From positions 633,425,217-633,489,216 of the forward strand of contig OX422211.1 in NCBI GenBank assembly GCA_949130495.1: a DNA stretch of 64,000 nucleotides, in the 5' to 3' direction. Shown in pieces: positions 23,261-34,613 of the stretch. A program made the position numbers and the translations under genes. The notes beneath the pieces were generated by a model. That model ran no database searches and had not been told where the DNA came from. It saw only the letters and a list, made by a program, of their open reading frames with translations. Positions within the stretch are counted from its first letter, which is position 1, and each line of letters starts with the position of its first letter. This DNA is from Sambucus nigra (taxonomy: Eukaryota; Streptophyta; Magnoliopsida; Dipsacales; Adoxaceae).

Positions 23261-26200
23261 ATGCCTCCCAGACGTGCACAGTGAGTTCTTAGGGATGCCC
23301 AGCCCGAGCACCATCCAGCTCCGGCGCAGCGTACGATGAATGTTGTGTAGGTTGCCACTATCACAACGAAGGCGATAAATGCAGCTTTGGCCGTGGTACA
23401 GAAGGCCCTACCTCAAGCACCGGTGGTGGCCACAGCACCATCTCACGCATTCCCTTCTGCTTGGGAGCGAGTCAGAGATGCCTTTCATAAGGCACACCCT
23501 CCGAAGTTCATAGGAAGTTCAGATGTTGTGGTAGCGAGCCAGTAGAAAAAGACGTTCAATGGCACTTGAGGATGTATGAGTGTACTGAGGTTCAGAGGCA
23601 GATACTAGCTATTTTTAAGCTAGTGGGAGCGGCACTGCAGTGGTGGGAGTCCATTACACTACTGAGGAGAGAGACATCATGACTATCCAGGACTTCTAGG
23701 TGCGGTTTGATCGCAAATATTTCCCTTTCGCTGTTCAGACTGAGATGAGGCGAAAACTACTGGATCTCACCCAGGAGGGGAAGACCGTTGCGGAGTATGA
23801 GGAAAAGTTTACAAGATTGATTAATCTAGTGCCATATGAGGTACCTATTGAGAGGAAGAAAATTCAGATGTTTATGGACGGTTTGACGTGGAGGATTTAT
23901 CAGCACCTTTTAGGTAATCTTTCGTTGGGTACACATATTGATATACTTAATGTTGCCCTACTACACTGCCAGGATCACCGCTTCCATTTGAAGGGAAGCA
24001 AACAAGTGGGGCAGTCCAGCCAACAGGGTAGGACAGGAGGTAATGGTGCCAGTGGGGAACAACCAGCTCAGGGTTAGCAGAGACAGGGCAAGAAGAGTTC
24101 CCACAAGGGGAACCTACTAAGAGGTTCAGATCAGGTGACTACAGGTAGGGATATGGAGGTTTTAGACAGAGCCATCAGGCCCAGCAGGGGAAGCAATGCT
24201 TTCAACAAGGCTAATAGGGTTAAATGAGAGGTAATAATGACCATCAGGGCCAAGGGCAGCAGGGGTAGAGGGGAGGACACTTTCTAGGGAGATGCTTCAC
24301 TTGTGGCAACATTGGCCCCAAACATCAGGATTGTCCTCAAAAGGGTAGAGCCTCATAGCAGCAACAACATCAGGGTGCTCGTTAAGAGCCCCAGTGACCG
24401 ATATTTCCAGCCGCCCTCCCAACACCACCGTAGATACCAGCTTTGCTAGCCGTTCCAGCAGTTTTGATCCATCGAGGACAACAACAATATGGTCATGTCT
24501 ACAACGTCCACCAGGTCGCACCCACGGTTGAGGGTACATATTCTATTCAGGGGACTTTGGGATAAATATTATCTGACACGGGGGCTTCATATAGTTTCAT
24601 TGCCACTAGTTTTGCACACGCCACGGGGTTATTAGACACGGTAGAGAGCACAATTACTAGTGTAGACTCACCATTTGGATATGGATCATCGATATTCTTT
24701 ATATGTCGGGGAGTGGGCATAGCGATTGGGAGATTGATCTTACCGTCCGATGTGTTTGTCTTACATATGCACGAGTATAATGTTATTATCAGGATGGATT
24801 GGCCAGTTATATATAGGGCAATGATTAACTGCTATAGTCGTAGTATTGTGTTCGTTATACCGGGTCATGAGATGTTTTTGGTGGCGATGCCTCGCCCGGA
24901 GGGGGGTTCGTCCACCCATTTATATTATATAAAGGAGGAGACCTCTAAGGGGTGGTGATACCACTTGATTCGATTCTGGTTATTTGTGAGTTTGCTAATG
25001 TATATCAGGACATACCAAGGTTACTACCTAGCAGGGATATAGAGTTTGTGATAGATTTGATGCCAGGCACTCGCCCGATAGCCCGTGCACCTCACCGTAT
25101 GGCTTCGACAGAGATGAGGGAGCTACGAGATCAGATCGAGCAGTTATTAGGTCAGGGCTTCATCCATAGGAGTACCTTACCCTAGGGTGCTCCCGTACTG
25201 TTCGTAAAGAAGAGAGATGGGCCGTTACAATTGTGTGTGGACTACCGAGAGTTGAATAAGGTCACGATAAGGAATAAGTATTCGTTGTCCCAAACCGATG
25301 ACCTATTCGCCCAGCTGAGGGGGGCTTCCTATTTCTCGAAGATAGACTTGAGGCCGGGATACCATCAATTACTTATCAGAGAGTAAGAAGTGCCTAAGAC
25401 TGCCTTTTTGACAAGATATGGATCCTATGTGTTCAGAGTTATGCCATTTGGGCTAACCAATGCACCAACCGTATTCATGGACTTGATGAACAGGGTGTTC
25501 GGAGGGTTCTTAGATCAGTCTGTCATTGTCTTCATTGATGACATCCTGATCTATTTTCGGACTGAGTAGGAGCATTCTGAATATTTGAGGATAGTTTTAC
25601 AAACACTACGTGAGCACGAGTTGTATGCGAAATATCAGAAGTGTGGTTCTGGCTGAGAGAAGTTCAATTTTTAGTGCACATTATTTCTAAAGGATGGATA
25701 TTCGTAAATCCAGGGAAGGTGTCAGCAATGAGGGAGTGGGGACAACCCACAATGCCGACAGAGATACATAGTTTCTTGGGACTGACAGGATACTACAGGA
25801 GATTTATTCGGGGATTCTCGAATATAGCGGGTCCAATGGCAAATATGACTCGCATAGGGGTGCCATTTATATGGGATGATGCCTGCCAGTTGGCTTTTAA
25901 TGAGCTGAAAGACAAGCTGATCTCAGGACCAATTTTAGCACTACTCAGGTCGGGGGTGGAATACCTAGTTTATACTGATGCGTCCTTACTAGGACTTGGG
26001 GGTAGGGGTGTCAGTTATTTCCGAACTTCCGAATTTTTCATTTTTCGATCCGAATTCTTCCAATTTTGGCACTATTTTTAATTTTTCGATTTCCAAATTT
26101 TCCAATTCCAAATTTTTCGAAAAAATTGGAATGGAGTTGGAAATCATATATGGATTCTGAATTTCTGAATTTTCGATCCGAATTTCCTAATATCACGCCG

Positions 26201-28870
26201 ATCCGATCCATCCAAAATATTTTCCGAACTAATAATATTTTTGTTTATTTTAATACATTTTTACTACCCTTATTTATATATAAAATTTATTATTTATTAG
26301 TTTAATCTTGACCCTCCATTTAAAACCACCTCAACCATTAATATATACCCATATATATTAACCTTTTACATCACACTAACCCTAAATCGAAAGACAACAT
26401 CCGGAATTATATTCCAAGGATGATTTATATTAAGTTCCCTTCATCTTTCTTTTGTTCATTTTTGTATCTGAAATACTGATGCACAGACTTTGCTACAGCT
26501 GTTAACTATTCTTGCATTTCCTTTTTTTAAGCAGGTAAACATTAGTTTTTTTTTAATTCACATAGCTTTGTAGTTTCTTAGTATCATAGTCAAGCCTTGA
26601 TTGATCTTTCTCCAAAATGGTAAGAAATACATAACTCTGTAGTTTATTGCATTTCCAAAATGGTATGAGATGCATAGACTTGTCATTCACATAGCTCCGT
26701 AGTTTACTGCATGGGTGATGAAAAGTGGAGTGTTTGATTTTTATTTTTATTTTAAAACTATCCTTTTCAAAAATGACATTTTCGATATTTTTCAAAAATA
26801 TTATAACTGATAATTTCGATTATTCCGATATTTTTACGAATAACAAAATTTTCGAATATTTCGAATCAGCCGAATAGGAAAAAAATGATTTTTTGATTTT
26901 TATTTTTTCCGAATTGGAAAGGATTTTAAAATATAAAAAATTTTGGATTTTTTTCCGAACACTCCTATTCCGATCCGATCCATCCGAAACACACCCTTAC
27001 TTGGGGAGGGGGGGGGGTGCTTTAGCAGGAGGATAAGGCTATAGCTTATGCTTCCCGTAAGCTTAAGCCTCGGGAGAGGAGTTACCCCACCCATGACTTG
27101 GAGTTAGCGATAGTCGTGTTTGCACTTCGGGTATGGAGACATTATCTCTTAGGGGAGAAATTCCACCTATTCATAGATCACAAGTCACTGCAATACTTAT
27201 TCACGCAACATGAATTAAATATGCGTCAGTGGAGGTGGCTTGAATTTGTGAAGGACTATCGGTTCGACATCCAGTACCACCCGGGGAAGGCTAACGTGGT
27301 AGCAGATGCATTGAGCCGTAGGCCGACAGGTGAGGTGGCCGAATTGTGTGGAAGAAAAAATGGAAGGAACTAGGACATCAAGATGCGATTGCCCGCTCAT
27401 TTATATCAGTGATGACGGTTACACCCGAGATCGTTACTAGGATGATACAGGCTCAAGCAGCAGACTCGTTCTGTCGAGATCGGATTGTATAGCTTCTAGT
27501 CGAGGGGGCAGAGTCGTATTCTGTGAGCTCAGATGGGGGCTTACGCTTCAATGGCAAACTAGTAGTTCCAAAGGGAGAGGAGTTATGACATGCGGTGATG
27601 GCGAAAACGCGTAGTTAATGATTTGCGGTACATCCCGGAGGATTTAAGATGTACCAGGATATGAGGCGACAATACTGATATAGTGGAATGAATAAGGACA
27701 TCACCGAGTTTGTTTCGAAATGTGCCACTTGTCAACTGGTAAAAGTGGACCACCAGAGACCGCTAGGGCTCCTACAACCATTAGATATCCCTATGTGGAA
27801 ATGGGAGAGCATTTCTATGTATTTCATCACAGGGTTGCCTAAATCGTAGAGGGGTCACGATTTCGTATGGGTGATTGTGGATCGGTTGACCAAGGTAGAT
27901 TATTTTTTGCCAGTTCGGACCGACTATACTATAGGGAAGTACGCTCAGATCTTCATGAGCGGGATAGTGAGACTCCATGGGGTTCCCCTTGATATTATAT
28001 CTGACCGGGATAAGATTTTTGTGTCCAGATTTTGGGAGAGCTTCCAGGAGGCCATGGCTACGGAGTTACGATTGAGTTCGGCCTATCACCCGCAGACGAA
28101 TGGGCAAAAATAGCGAAAAAATCAGATGTCAGAGGACATCTTGCAAATGTGTTTCCTTAATTTTGGTGGGGGGTTAGAGTAGTACCTCTCACTGGTGGAG
28201 TTTGCTTATAATAACTCATACCAGTTTACTCTTGGCATGGCTCCATTTGAGGTGCTATATAGTAGACCTTGTCATTCTTCAACATCCTGGCTCGAGGTGG
28301 GGGACAACAAGTTACTTGGGCCAGAGGTGATCTAAGACACCTCGACTAAGATTGAGTTGATTCGAAGCCGTATTCGGGTTGCTTAGGATAAACAGAAGAT
28401 CTACGCCGATGCCAATAGATTCTTCAAGGAGTTCAGTGTGAGGGATCAAGTATTGTTACGAGTATCTCCTATGGAGGGGATAATGAGATTTGGGAAAAAG
28501 GGGAAGTTGGTGCCGAGGTACGTAGGGCCATTCCCTATTATTGTACGAATTGGACCAGTAACTTACAAACTTGGGTTATTGGAGCATTTGAATATGATTC
28601 ATGACATGATCCATATTTCTTTGCTGAGGAGATATCTTCAGGATAATATAGTCCACACCCATATTGCTTTAAAGGATTTTGACCTACAACTCGATAGTTC
28701 CTACGATGAGGGGCCAATTGCTATCCTAGATCGTAGCGAGAGGAAATTGAGGTCAAAGGTAGTGCCGTTAGTACGTGTTCAGTGACAACATCACAATATT
28801 GAGGAGTTTACCTAGGAAAGCGAGAATGAGATGCGCGACAAGTATCCAGAGTTATTCTTACCAGGTATAC
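23261..28870 (+). pseudogene. Element C gag-pol, degenerate and interrupted
   Basis: Starts MPPRRAQ at 23261 and meets a stop at once. The gag core is readable at about 23460-24060. The zinc knuckle near 24294-24335 has lost its His position (CFTCGNIGPKHQDC). Protease-RT follows at about 24560-25640, with FIDDIL near 25536. RNase H is cut at 26003 by a 997-bp insertion and resumes at about 27018. The integrase finger is near 27625-27760, the core about 27800-28260 and the chromodomain about 28700-28860. Stops include TAG at 23543, 23697 and 25183 where element B has Trp TGG, and TAA at 28333 where B also has a stop. Confidence 0.9.
26003..26999. mobile_element. hAT-like non-autonomous element inside element C
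   Basis: 997 bp beginning TAGGGGTGT and ending ACACCCTTA (short imperfect inverted repeats). Flanks CTTGGGGG and CTTGGGGA form an 8-bp target duplication with one mismatch, the length made by hAT transposases. It interrupts the RNase H frame between LGLGG and the following LQQE-type motif. The interior is AT-rich with scattered CCGAA/TTCGG motifs and no transposase frame. Confidence 0.75.
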
Positions 28871-28916
28871 CGTTATTTTTACTCCTTTTCGAATTTCGGG
28901 ATGAAATTCCGTTATT

Positions 28917-28927
28917 AGGGGGAAGTA
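28917..28927 (+). other. Polypurine tract of element C
   Basis: AGGGGGAAGTA directly before the 3' LTR, one G shorter than in element B. Confidence 0.85.
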
Positions 28928-31840
28928 TGTAATACCCCGTATTTTTGAAAGATTTTATTTTAATTATGGGATTGATTAATTTAAATGGAAAATTCTTTAT
29001 AATTAGTCCGGATTTAAGTAAATAATTATTAGCGTGATGAGACTTAGTATTTTTTGGTGAGAATTATGTTGAAGATTACTTAGTGAGTAACGTAATATAT
29101 GATTATGAATATATTATAATTATCGGGCGTGAAAATACAGCGATTACAGTACACTCAGTTGGGACGCGCGTGTTAGTCGTGTAAAGATTTAAATAAGAAA
29201 TTAAAATGTAATTTTATTTTTGATTATTCTGATGGTCGTTTTGAGTACGCTAGTGTGTCCGTAAGGGTTGAAACAGTCAGAAAAGTCTACTAGGGATTTT
29301 ATTTGGAGTCCGGGGCAACTTTAGTCCAACCCGACACCCCGGAGGGGTATTTTTGTCTTTTGAAAAATTGGGATTTATTAATGGACAAAAATTGGAGAAA
29401 TATACCTGCATGTACGTGGGAGAGTTAGGGTAAATACCTGATAAACCCAATAGAGAGTCCAAGAGGAAAAAGGAGAAGAGGTTCCTAAGAGTTTCAAGGC
29501 CAAGCCCAGTCACCTTTCTCCAAAAACATCATCAACGTGTAGATCGGGAAGAAAAATACGCATCTATACCGATTTCAAGCGACGAATCAGACCTTCGTGA
29601 AAAAAGATAAGTGTTTATCTTGCTTCATTTAGAGCGTATAATGTCCATGTTAGGCTAGTTGGTGATTTATTCATGATATTATGAAATTTGGGACTGAAAT
29701 TGGGTATTAATCTATGATTGTGGTATAGGTTTTTGCTTGTAGTTGAATAACCATATTTTGGGGATAAGAAATCTGGGTTTTATATGTTAAAATTACAAAA
29801 TCTAATTTGGGTTTAATTGTTCATAAAGGGAGATTATGGGAACTTAGGCTTTTTGAGGATTTAAGAAATTAATTTGAATCTTTGATGAAATTATAAGGAT
29901 TTGATGTTAAAAATATGTTAAAAAGCCTTTAATTACTGGTGATTATAATTTAGAATCGTTGGATTTGAGTTCGGTAATGTATTAGATGATTTGGGTGATG
30001 AAAAAGTTTGGAAAAATGCAGTTTTTAGAGGACAGGGACGAACTGCAGTATTCTCATTCAAACGACCTATGTTGTTCGAACGACCTCATTCGAATGAGAA
30101 TTCCAACGACCTATCCAAAGAGAATTTAGAGAGTAGGTTCGTTCGAAGCTGTTCGAATGAGCTTCTAACGAAAATTCAGGCCTTAGTTCGTTCGAAGTTT
30201 CATTCGAATGAGAGTTTCTCAGCTTCTAACGAGATTTCAAAAGTTCAAATTTTTGCTAAGTTAAAACCTTATAAGGTTGATTCGAGTGAGAGAGAATGAC
30301 CTACGCTATTTTTGAGTGACTTCATTACACATTCTATTGATGAGATGATTGTGTAACTACTAAGGAATATGTCGGAATAAGAGGGCCTTATGGAATATAT
30401 ACGATAGAGAGATTAATCGCGCGGATAGAGTAACGTGAGTATTAAAGATAATAATACTATGTATAAATTTGGGGATTTAGGTCGCATAAATACCTAATGA
30501 GTATTATACGTTATGTGTATACATATTGATTGAATTATTATGTGTATAACATACATACGCTGCTTGCTATCGGGTGGAGGTTGCGCGTCATGGGCGATCA
30601 TATCTTGAGGAGCCTTCGGGGAGATTTTGATTTGTACCACTAGAACATAGACCCTAGGTACGGACTATCAGGGAGAACAATAGTGTTGACGGCCATATGG
30701 GTGCGTAGGTATGTGCGTAACCCATGGGCTTAGAACTATGTTGCCTCCAATATCTGTGTTTGTTTTGATGGTTTGCGAGAGATTGAACCTATAGTCCTTC
30801 ATGCAATGAGTGATGCACCGGAACATGATAGCAAAGTATGCATTGCACCAAATGGGCCCTAACCCAAGGGTGCAGAATTGGTATATATATATATATCGAT
30901 AAATATATGTACACCTATTACTTATTATACTGTGCATGTTTAGTAGATATGGAAATAACGACATGTATTAAATTAACTAAAAGAGGAAAAGAATGTCTAT
31001 GAGAATAACGGTTGTGTATATGAATAACTATCCTTAAACACATGAAAATACGTGATACGGTGATATAGGTAAACGCATGAGATTATTGGTGTGATAATGG
31101 TCATCTTCGGGCTAGTTAGGCGGGGTAGCATGACTAGGGTGGGTTAAATATACGAGTTAGATGTGTACATTAGATGAGATGTGAGTATTTCAAGTGAGAG
31201 TACGAAAACCTAACATGTATATCATATGTGTTATTATTTCCATTTAAGCACTTGCTGATTTTTAAACTATTTTCAACTCGGGCTTTGACCCGTTTATTGA
31301 AAATCTCTTTTCGTTTGTCAAATTATTTTAGGTGCCCAGCCACAGGGACACCAAGTATAGGAGTTCCATTCATTTGACGAGTTGTAGTTGCCGTGGAAGT
31401 TACATGACTTGGTAGTAGACGCCTCTATGACTTTCATTTCTTCATCTTGAGTTATTTACTTCAGTTAGGGCATGTCGCCCCTTTTTCTTATTCAGACAGT
31501 CATAGATTGTGGATTTATTTATTTACTCCTTTCAGTTGTTGGTTTATTTTGTTGGATTATTGTGTTCAGTAGTTAGGCTGAATGTGTTTACTTCAGTCAC
31601 ATTTATTATTCAGTTATTTTATTCCATATGTGATTAGTTTGAATGGTGTATGTTTAATAATTAGGTAATTTGATTTATGTTAATTAAAGATAAAAATTTG
31701 ACATCAACCTTTTTAAATATTAAGTGGTTAGTGTTAATAATAAGTTTTCGACAGTGATGCATATTCTGAACCAACTGGATATTCTAATTTAATTTAATAA
31801 ATGACTGATCAATCGGTATTTAATTAGGCAGGGTGTCACA
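28928..31840 (+). repeat. 3' LTR of element C
   Basis: 2,913 bp from TGTAATACCCCG to GGGTGTCACA. It has the same overall plan as the LTRs of B, including the palindrome cluster at about 30050-30232, but is clearly diverged from them. Confidence 0.9.
30050..30232. repeat. Palindrome cluster in the 3' LTR of C
   Basis: TTCGAA-centred motifs mixed with CTAACGA motifs, in the same relative place as in the LTRs of B. Confidence 0.7.
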
Positions 31841-32223
31841 TGTTTCTTACCATGCAGCATAATTGCTGGTTTGGTTACTCACCTATTTGAGTTTTTCCGG
31901 TTTGGTGCAATAACTCTCCAATTTGAATTGTGGTTTTCTGCAATTTTAAATAACACGTCTCAATTTGTAATAAGTGTCGCATATGCATGCTGCCCATTAT
32001 CTTATATATTTATATTATTATTCAACTATTTTTGTCTGTTTAAGTACTACGTTACAAAATTATTAGTTTTGTTTTTTTATAAAAACATATTGAATATATA
32101 AATTTAAAATACATAAATTTCGTGAATTTTAAATTTATAAATTTAAAAGTTAGGAACTTTTAAAAATTTAATATATTTTTTTAAAAGCGATGTACTTGGA
32201 GAGTGAAAAAAATAGTGAAACTA
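31841..32223. other. Intergenic AT-rich stretch
   Basis: Between the 3' LTR of C and the target duplication of the Mutator-like element. No coding sequence, tRNA or known repeat ends recognised. Confidence 0.5.
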
Positions 32224-32499
32224 ATCTAATTAGAGTAATGATATACTACCCGGGTGTTAACTCCGGGTTAGTACATGGAGATAATTTTTTTTTTTTTTTT
32301 TTATTTTTTATGTGATTTATTAGCATTATTTGCCTTTTTTTATTATTTAAAAAAAACTGTTTTATTAAAAAATAAAATTTTTTATAAACAAAAAAAAATG
32401 TATTGTTTAAAAACACTATTTTAATATAAAAAGATTTTTTTTTCCTGAAAAAAACTGTTTCCAAAAAGAAAAGTTGTTTAATATAAATATTTTTTTTTT

Positions 32500-33955
32500 A
32501 CATTTTGAAACAGTTTTAAGAAATACAAAAATTATTTTAAATGTTGTAAAATTAAAAAAAAGTTCAAAAATAACGAGTGCCGCTGGCGCGGACCTTTAAA
32601 AATAAGAGAATATTGGGTAAATGGATGTTTGAGGGACTAAATAAGTTGAAAATAATAAAAAACATAATTTTTTATTAAATTAGTTTTTTAATGCAAAAAT
32701 ACAAAAAATATTTTAAATGTTGTAAAATTAAAAAAAAGGTTAAAAATAGGGACATATACCAAATAGTCCCTCGGACATTTTTTAATACCCATTTAGTCCA
32801 AACTTTTTTATTTTGCCTCAAAAAGTCCTTTGCCACATATTTTGGAGAGGGAGTGCCGCTGGCGCGGACCTCTAAAAATAAGAGGATATTGAGTGCTTGA
32901 GGGACTAAATGGGTTAAACTAAAAATATGTGTCCTTTTAAAAAAATACATATTTATAGTAGGGACTATTTAATAATTGACCCTTAAAAATAACGAGTGCC
33001 GCTGGCGCGGACCTTTAAAAATAAGAGAATATTGGATAAATGGGTGTTTGAGGGACTAAATAAGTTGAAAATAATTAAAAACATAATTTTTTATTAGATT
33101 AGTTTTTTAATGCAAAAATACAAAAATATTTTAAATGTTGTAAAATTAAAAAAAAAGTTAAAAATAATGAGTGCCGCTGGCGCGGAGCTTTAAAAATAAG
33201 AGAATATTTGGTAAATGGGTGTTTGAGGGACTAAATAGGTTGAAAACAATTAAAAACATAATTTTTTATTAGATTAGTTTTTTAATGCAAAAATACAACA
33301 ATTATTTTTAATGTTGTAAAATTAAAAAAAAAAGTTTAAAAATAACTAGTGCCGTTGGCGCGGACCTTTAAAAATAAGAGAATATTGGGTAAATGGGTGT
33401 TTGAGGGACTAAATAGGTTGTAAATAATTAAAAACATAATTTTTTATTAGATTAGTTTATTAATGCAAAAATACAACAATTATTTTAAATGTTGTAAAAT
33501 TAAAAAAAAAGGTTAAAAATAACGAGTGCCGTTGGTGAGGACCTTTAAAAATAAGAGAATAGTGGGTAAATGGGTGTTTGAGGGACTAAATAGTTTGTAA
33601 ATAATTAAAAACATAATTTTTTATTAGATTAGATTTTTAATGCAAAAATACAACAATTATTTTAAATGTTGTAAAATTAAAAAAAAAAGTTTAAAAATAA
33701 CGAGTGCCGCTGGCGCGGACCTTTAAAAATAAGAGAATATTGGATAAATGGGTGTTTGAGGGACTAAATGAGTTAAAAAAAATTATTAGATTAGTTTTTT
33801 AATGCAGAAATATAAAAATTATTTCAAATGTTGTAAAATAATAAAAAAAAAGAGTTTAAAAATAACGGGTGTCGCTAGCGCAGACCTTTAAAAATAAAAG
33901 AATATTGAGTAAATGGGTGTCTGAGGGATAAAATGAGTTTTAAAAAAAATAATTG
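32500..33955. repeat. Tandem array of about 177-bp units
   Basis: The anchor GAGTGCCGCTGGCGCGGACC or a variant recurs near 32575, 32994, 33169, 33347, 33524, 33702 and 33867, giving spacings of about 175-178 bp (last 165). The first interval is longer because of the 234-bp insert at 32749-32982. Each unit joins a GC-rich core to an AT-rich tail ending in an A run. Confidence 0.9.
32749..32982. mobile_element. Small MITE nested in the array
   Basis: 234 bp starting GGGACATATACC and ending AATTGACCC. The inner part of both ends shares AAATAGTCCCT in inverted orientation. It is flanked by TTAAAAATA on both sides, a 9-bp target duplication. It contains its own copy of the array's GC-rich core at 32851. 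Confidence 0.65.
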
Positions 33956-34123
33956 AAAAAACAAATAAACTATTCTAATAAAAAATTATTTTTTATAATT
34001 GTTTTTAACTCATTTTATATGAAAAATCATAAAAAAAAAAAGAAAAAAAAAGAAGAAGAAAATGGCATCCTTGTGCTAGCCCGGGGTTAACACCCGGGTA
34101 ACCAAACATTATTCATCTAATTA

Positions 34124-34605
34124 TAACATTTTCCTTATAACATTCAGCCCAGCAAATCGAAGTGATTTGTCCCCCCCTTGACTCACCTGCGCTTGTTTTC
34201 TTCTCTCTCCTCTCCCCTATTTTATTTCAGGTAAAACAGTCTTCATCTTCATTATATATGTGTATATGCATATACTATCTTTATGTTCTGAAATAGATTC
34301 AATTGCATTGTTAATCAATTTGATCACTGATTATCAATTATAAGAAATATTTCATCTTTTTTTCCTTTCCACCGTTTGCTAGCTCAAAAAGTAAAGAGGA
34401 CTAAAAGAAAGTATAAATTTTGTTTTTTTACCCATCTAAAGAAAGTAAAAACAGTTCCCAAATCTGTTTTTTTTACCCATCTAAATTTTGTCATCAGACA
34501 AAAAAGTGATTTTTATTTACTTCAAATTTGCACCCTCTAGTAAATTTATTGACTTGATTGCAAATTCTTTTTATAGCTTGATTGAGAAGTGTGGAGAAAT
34601 CAGAA
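34124..34605 (+). promoter_or_regulatory. Putative promoter and 5' UTR of phosphomevalonate kinase
   Basis: After the Mutator-like target duplication there is a TATA-like CTTATAACA near 34135 and then a pyrimidine-rich leader (about 34190-34230). A possible 5' UTR intron runs from GTAAAA at 34231 to TTTTTATAG at 34576, leaving 29 bp of leader before the ATG at 34606. The TATA box and UTR intron are inferred from sequence only. Confidence 0.4.
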
Positions 34606-34613
34606 ATGGCTGT
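34606..34613 (+). CDS. PMK: PMK coding exon 1 (8 nt)
   Basis: ATGGCTGT followed by the donor GTAAGT. It encodes M-A and two bases of V. Joined to exon 2 it gives MAVVASAPGK, the expected plant N-terminus, which decides this start. Confidence 0.85.

Larger units (their letters stand above)
21060..31840 (+). mobile_element. Element C: decayed chromodomain Ty3/gypsy element related to B
   Basis: Parts: truncated 5' LTR about 21060-23077, primer site 23080-23091, gag-pol remnant 23261-about 28870, polypurine tract 28917-28927, full 3' LTR 28928-31840. Gag-pol follows element B closely in order and sequence but has many more stops, and an hAT-like insertion sits in its RNase H. The 5' LTR lacks about the first 0.9 kb, so no target duplication can be checked. 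C is older than B by its coding decay and LTR divergence. Confidence 0.9.
32233..34114. mobile_element. Mutator-like non-autonomous element carrying a tandem array
   Basis: Left end starts GAGTAATGATATAC; the right end read backwards starts GAATAATGTTTGGT. Both continue with TACCCGGGTGTTAAC, giving imperfect terminal inverted repeats of about 45 bp. Flanks are identical 9-bp ATCTAATTA (32224-32232 and 34115-34123). A 9-bp duplication is diagnostic of Mutator-type insertion. There is no transposase; the interior is mostly a tandem array of about 177-bp units. It ends about 490 bp before the kinase ATG. Confidence 0.85.

Noticed and set aside
32500..33955. Regularly spaced repeats considered as a CRISPR array or centromeric satellite
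   Set aside because: The whole 177-bp unit is repeated with no unique spacers, and the array lies inside a Mutator-like element with a target duplication.
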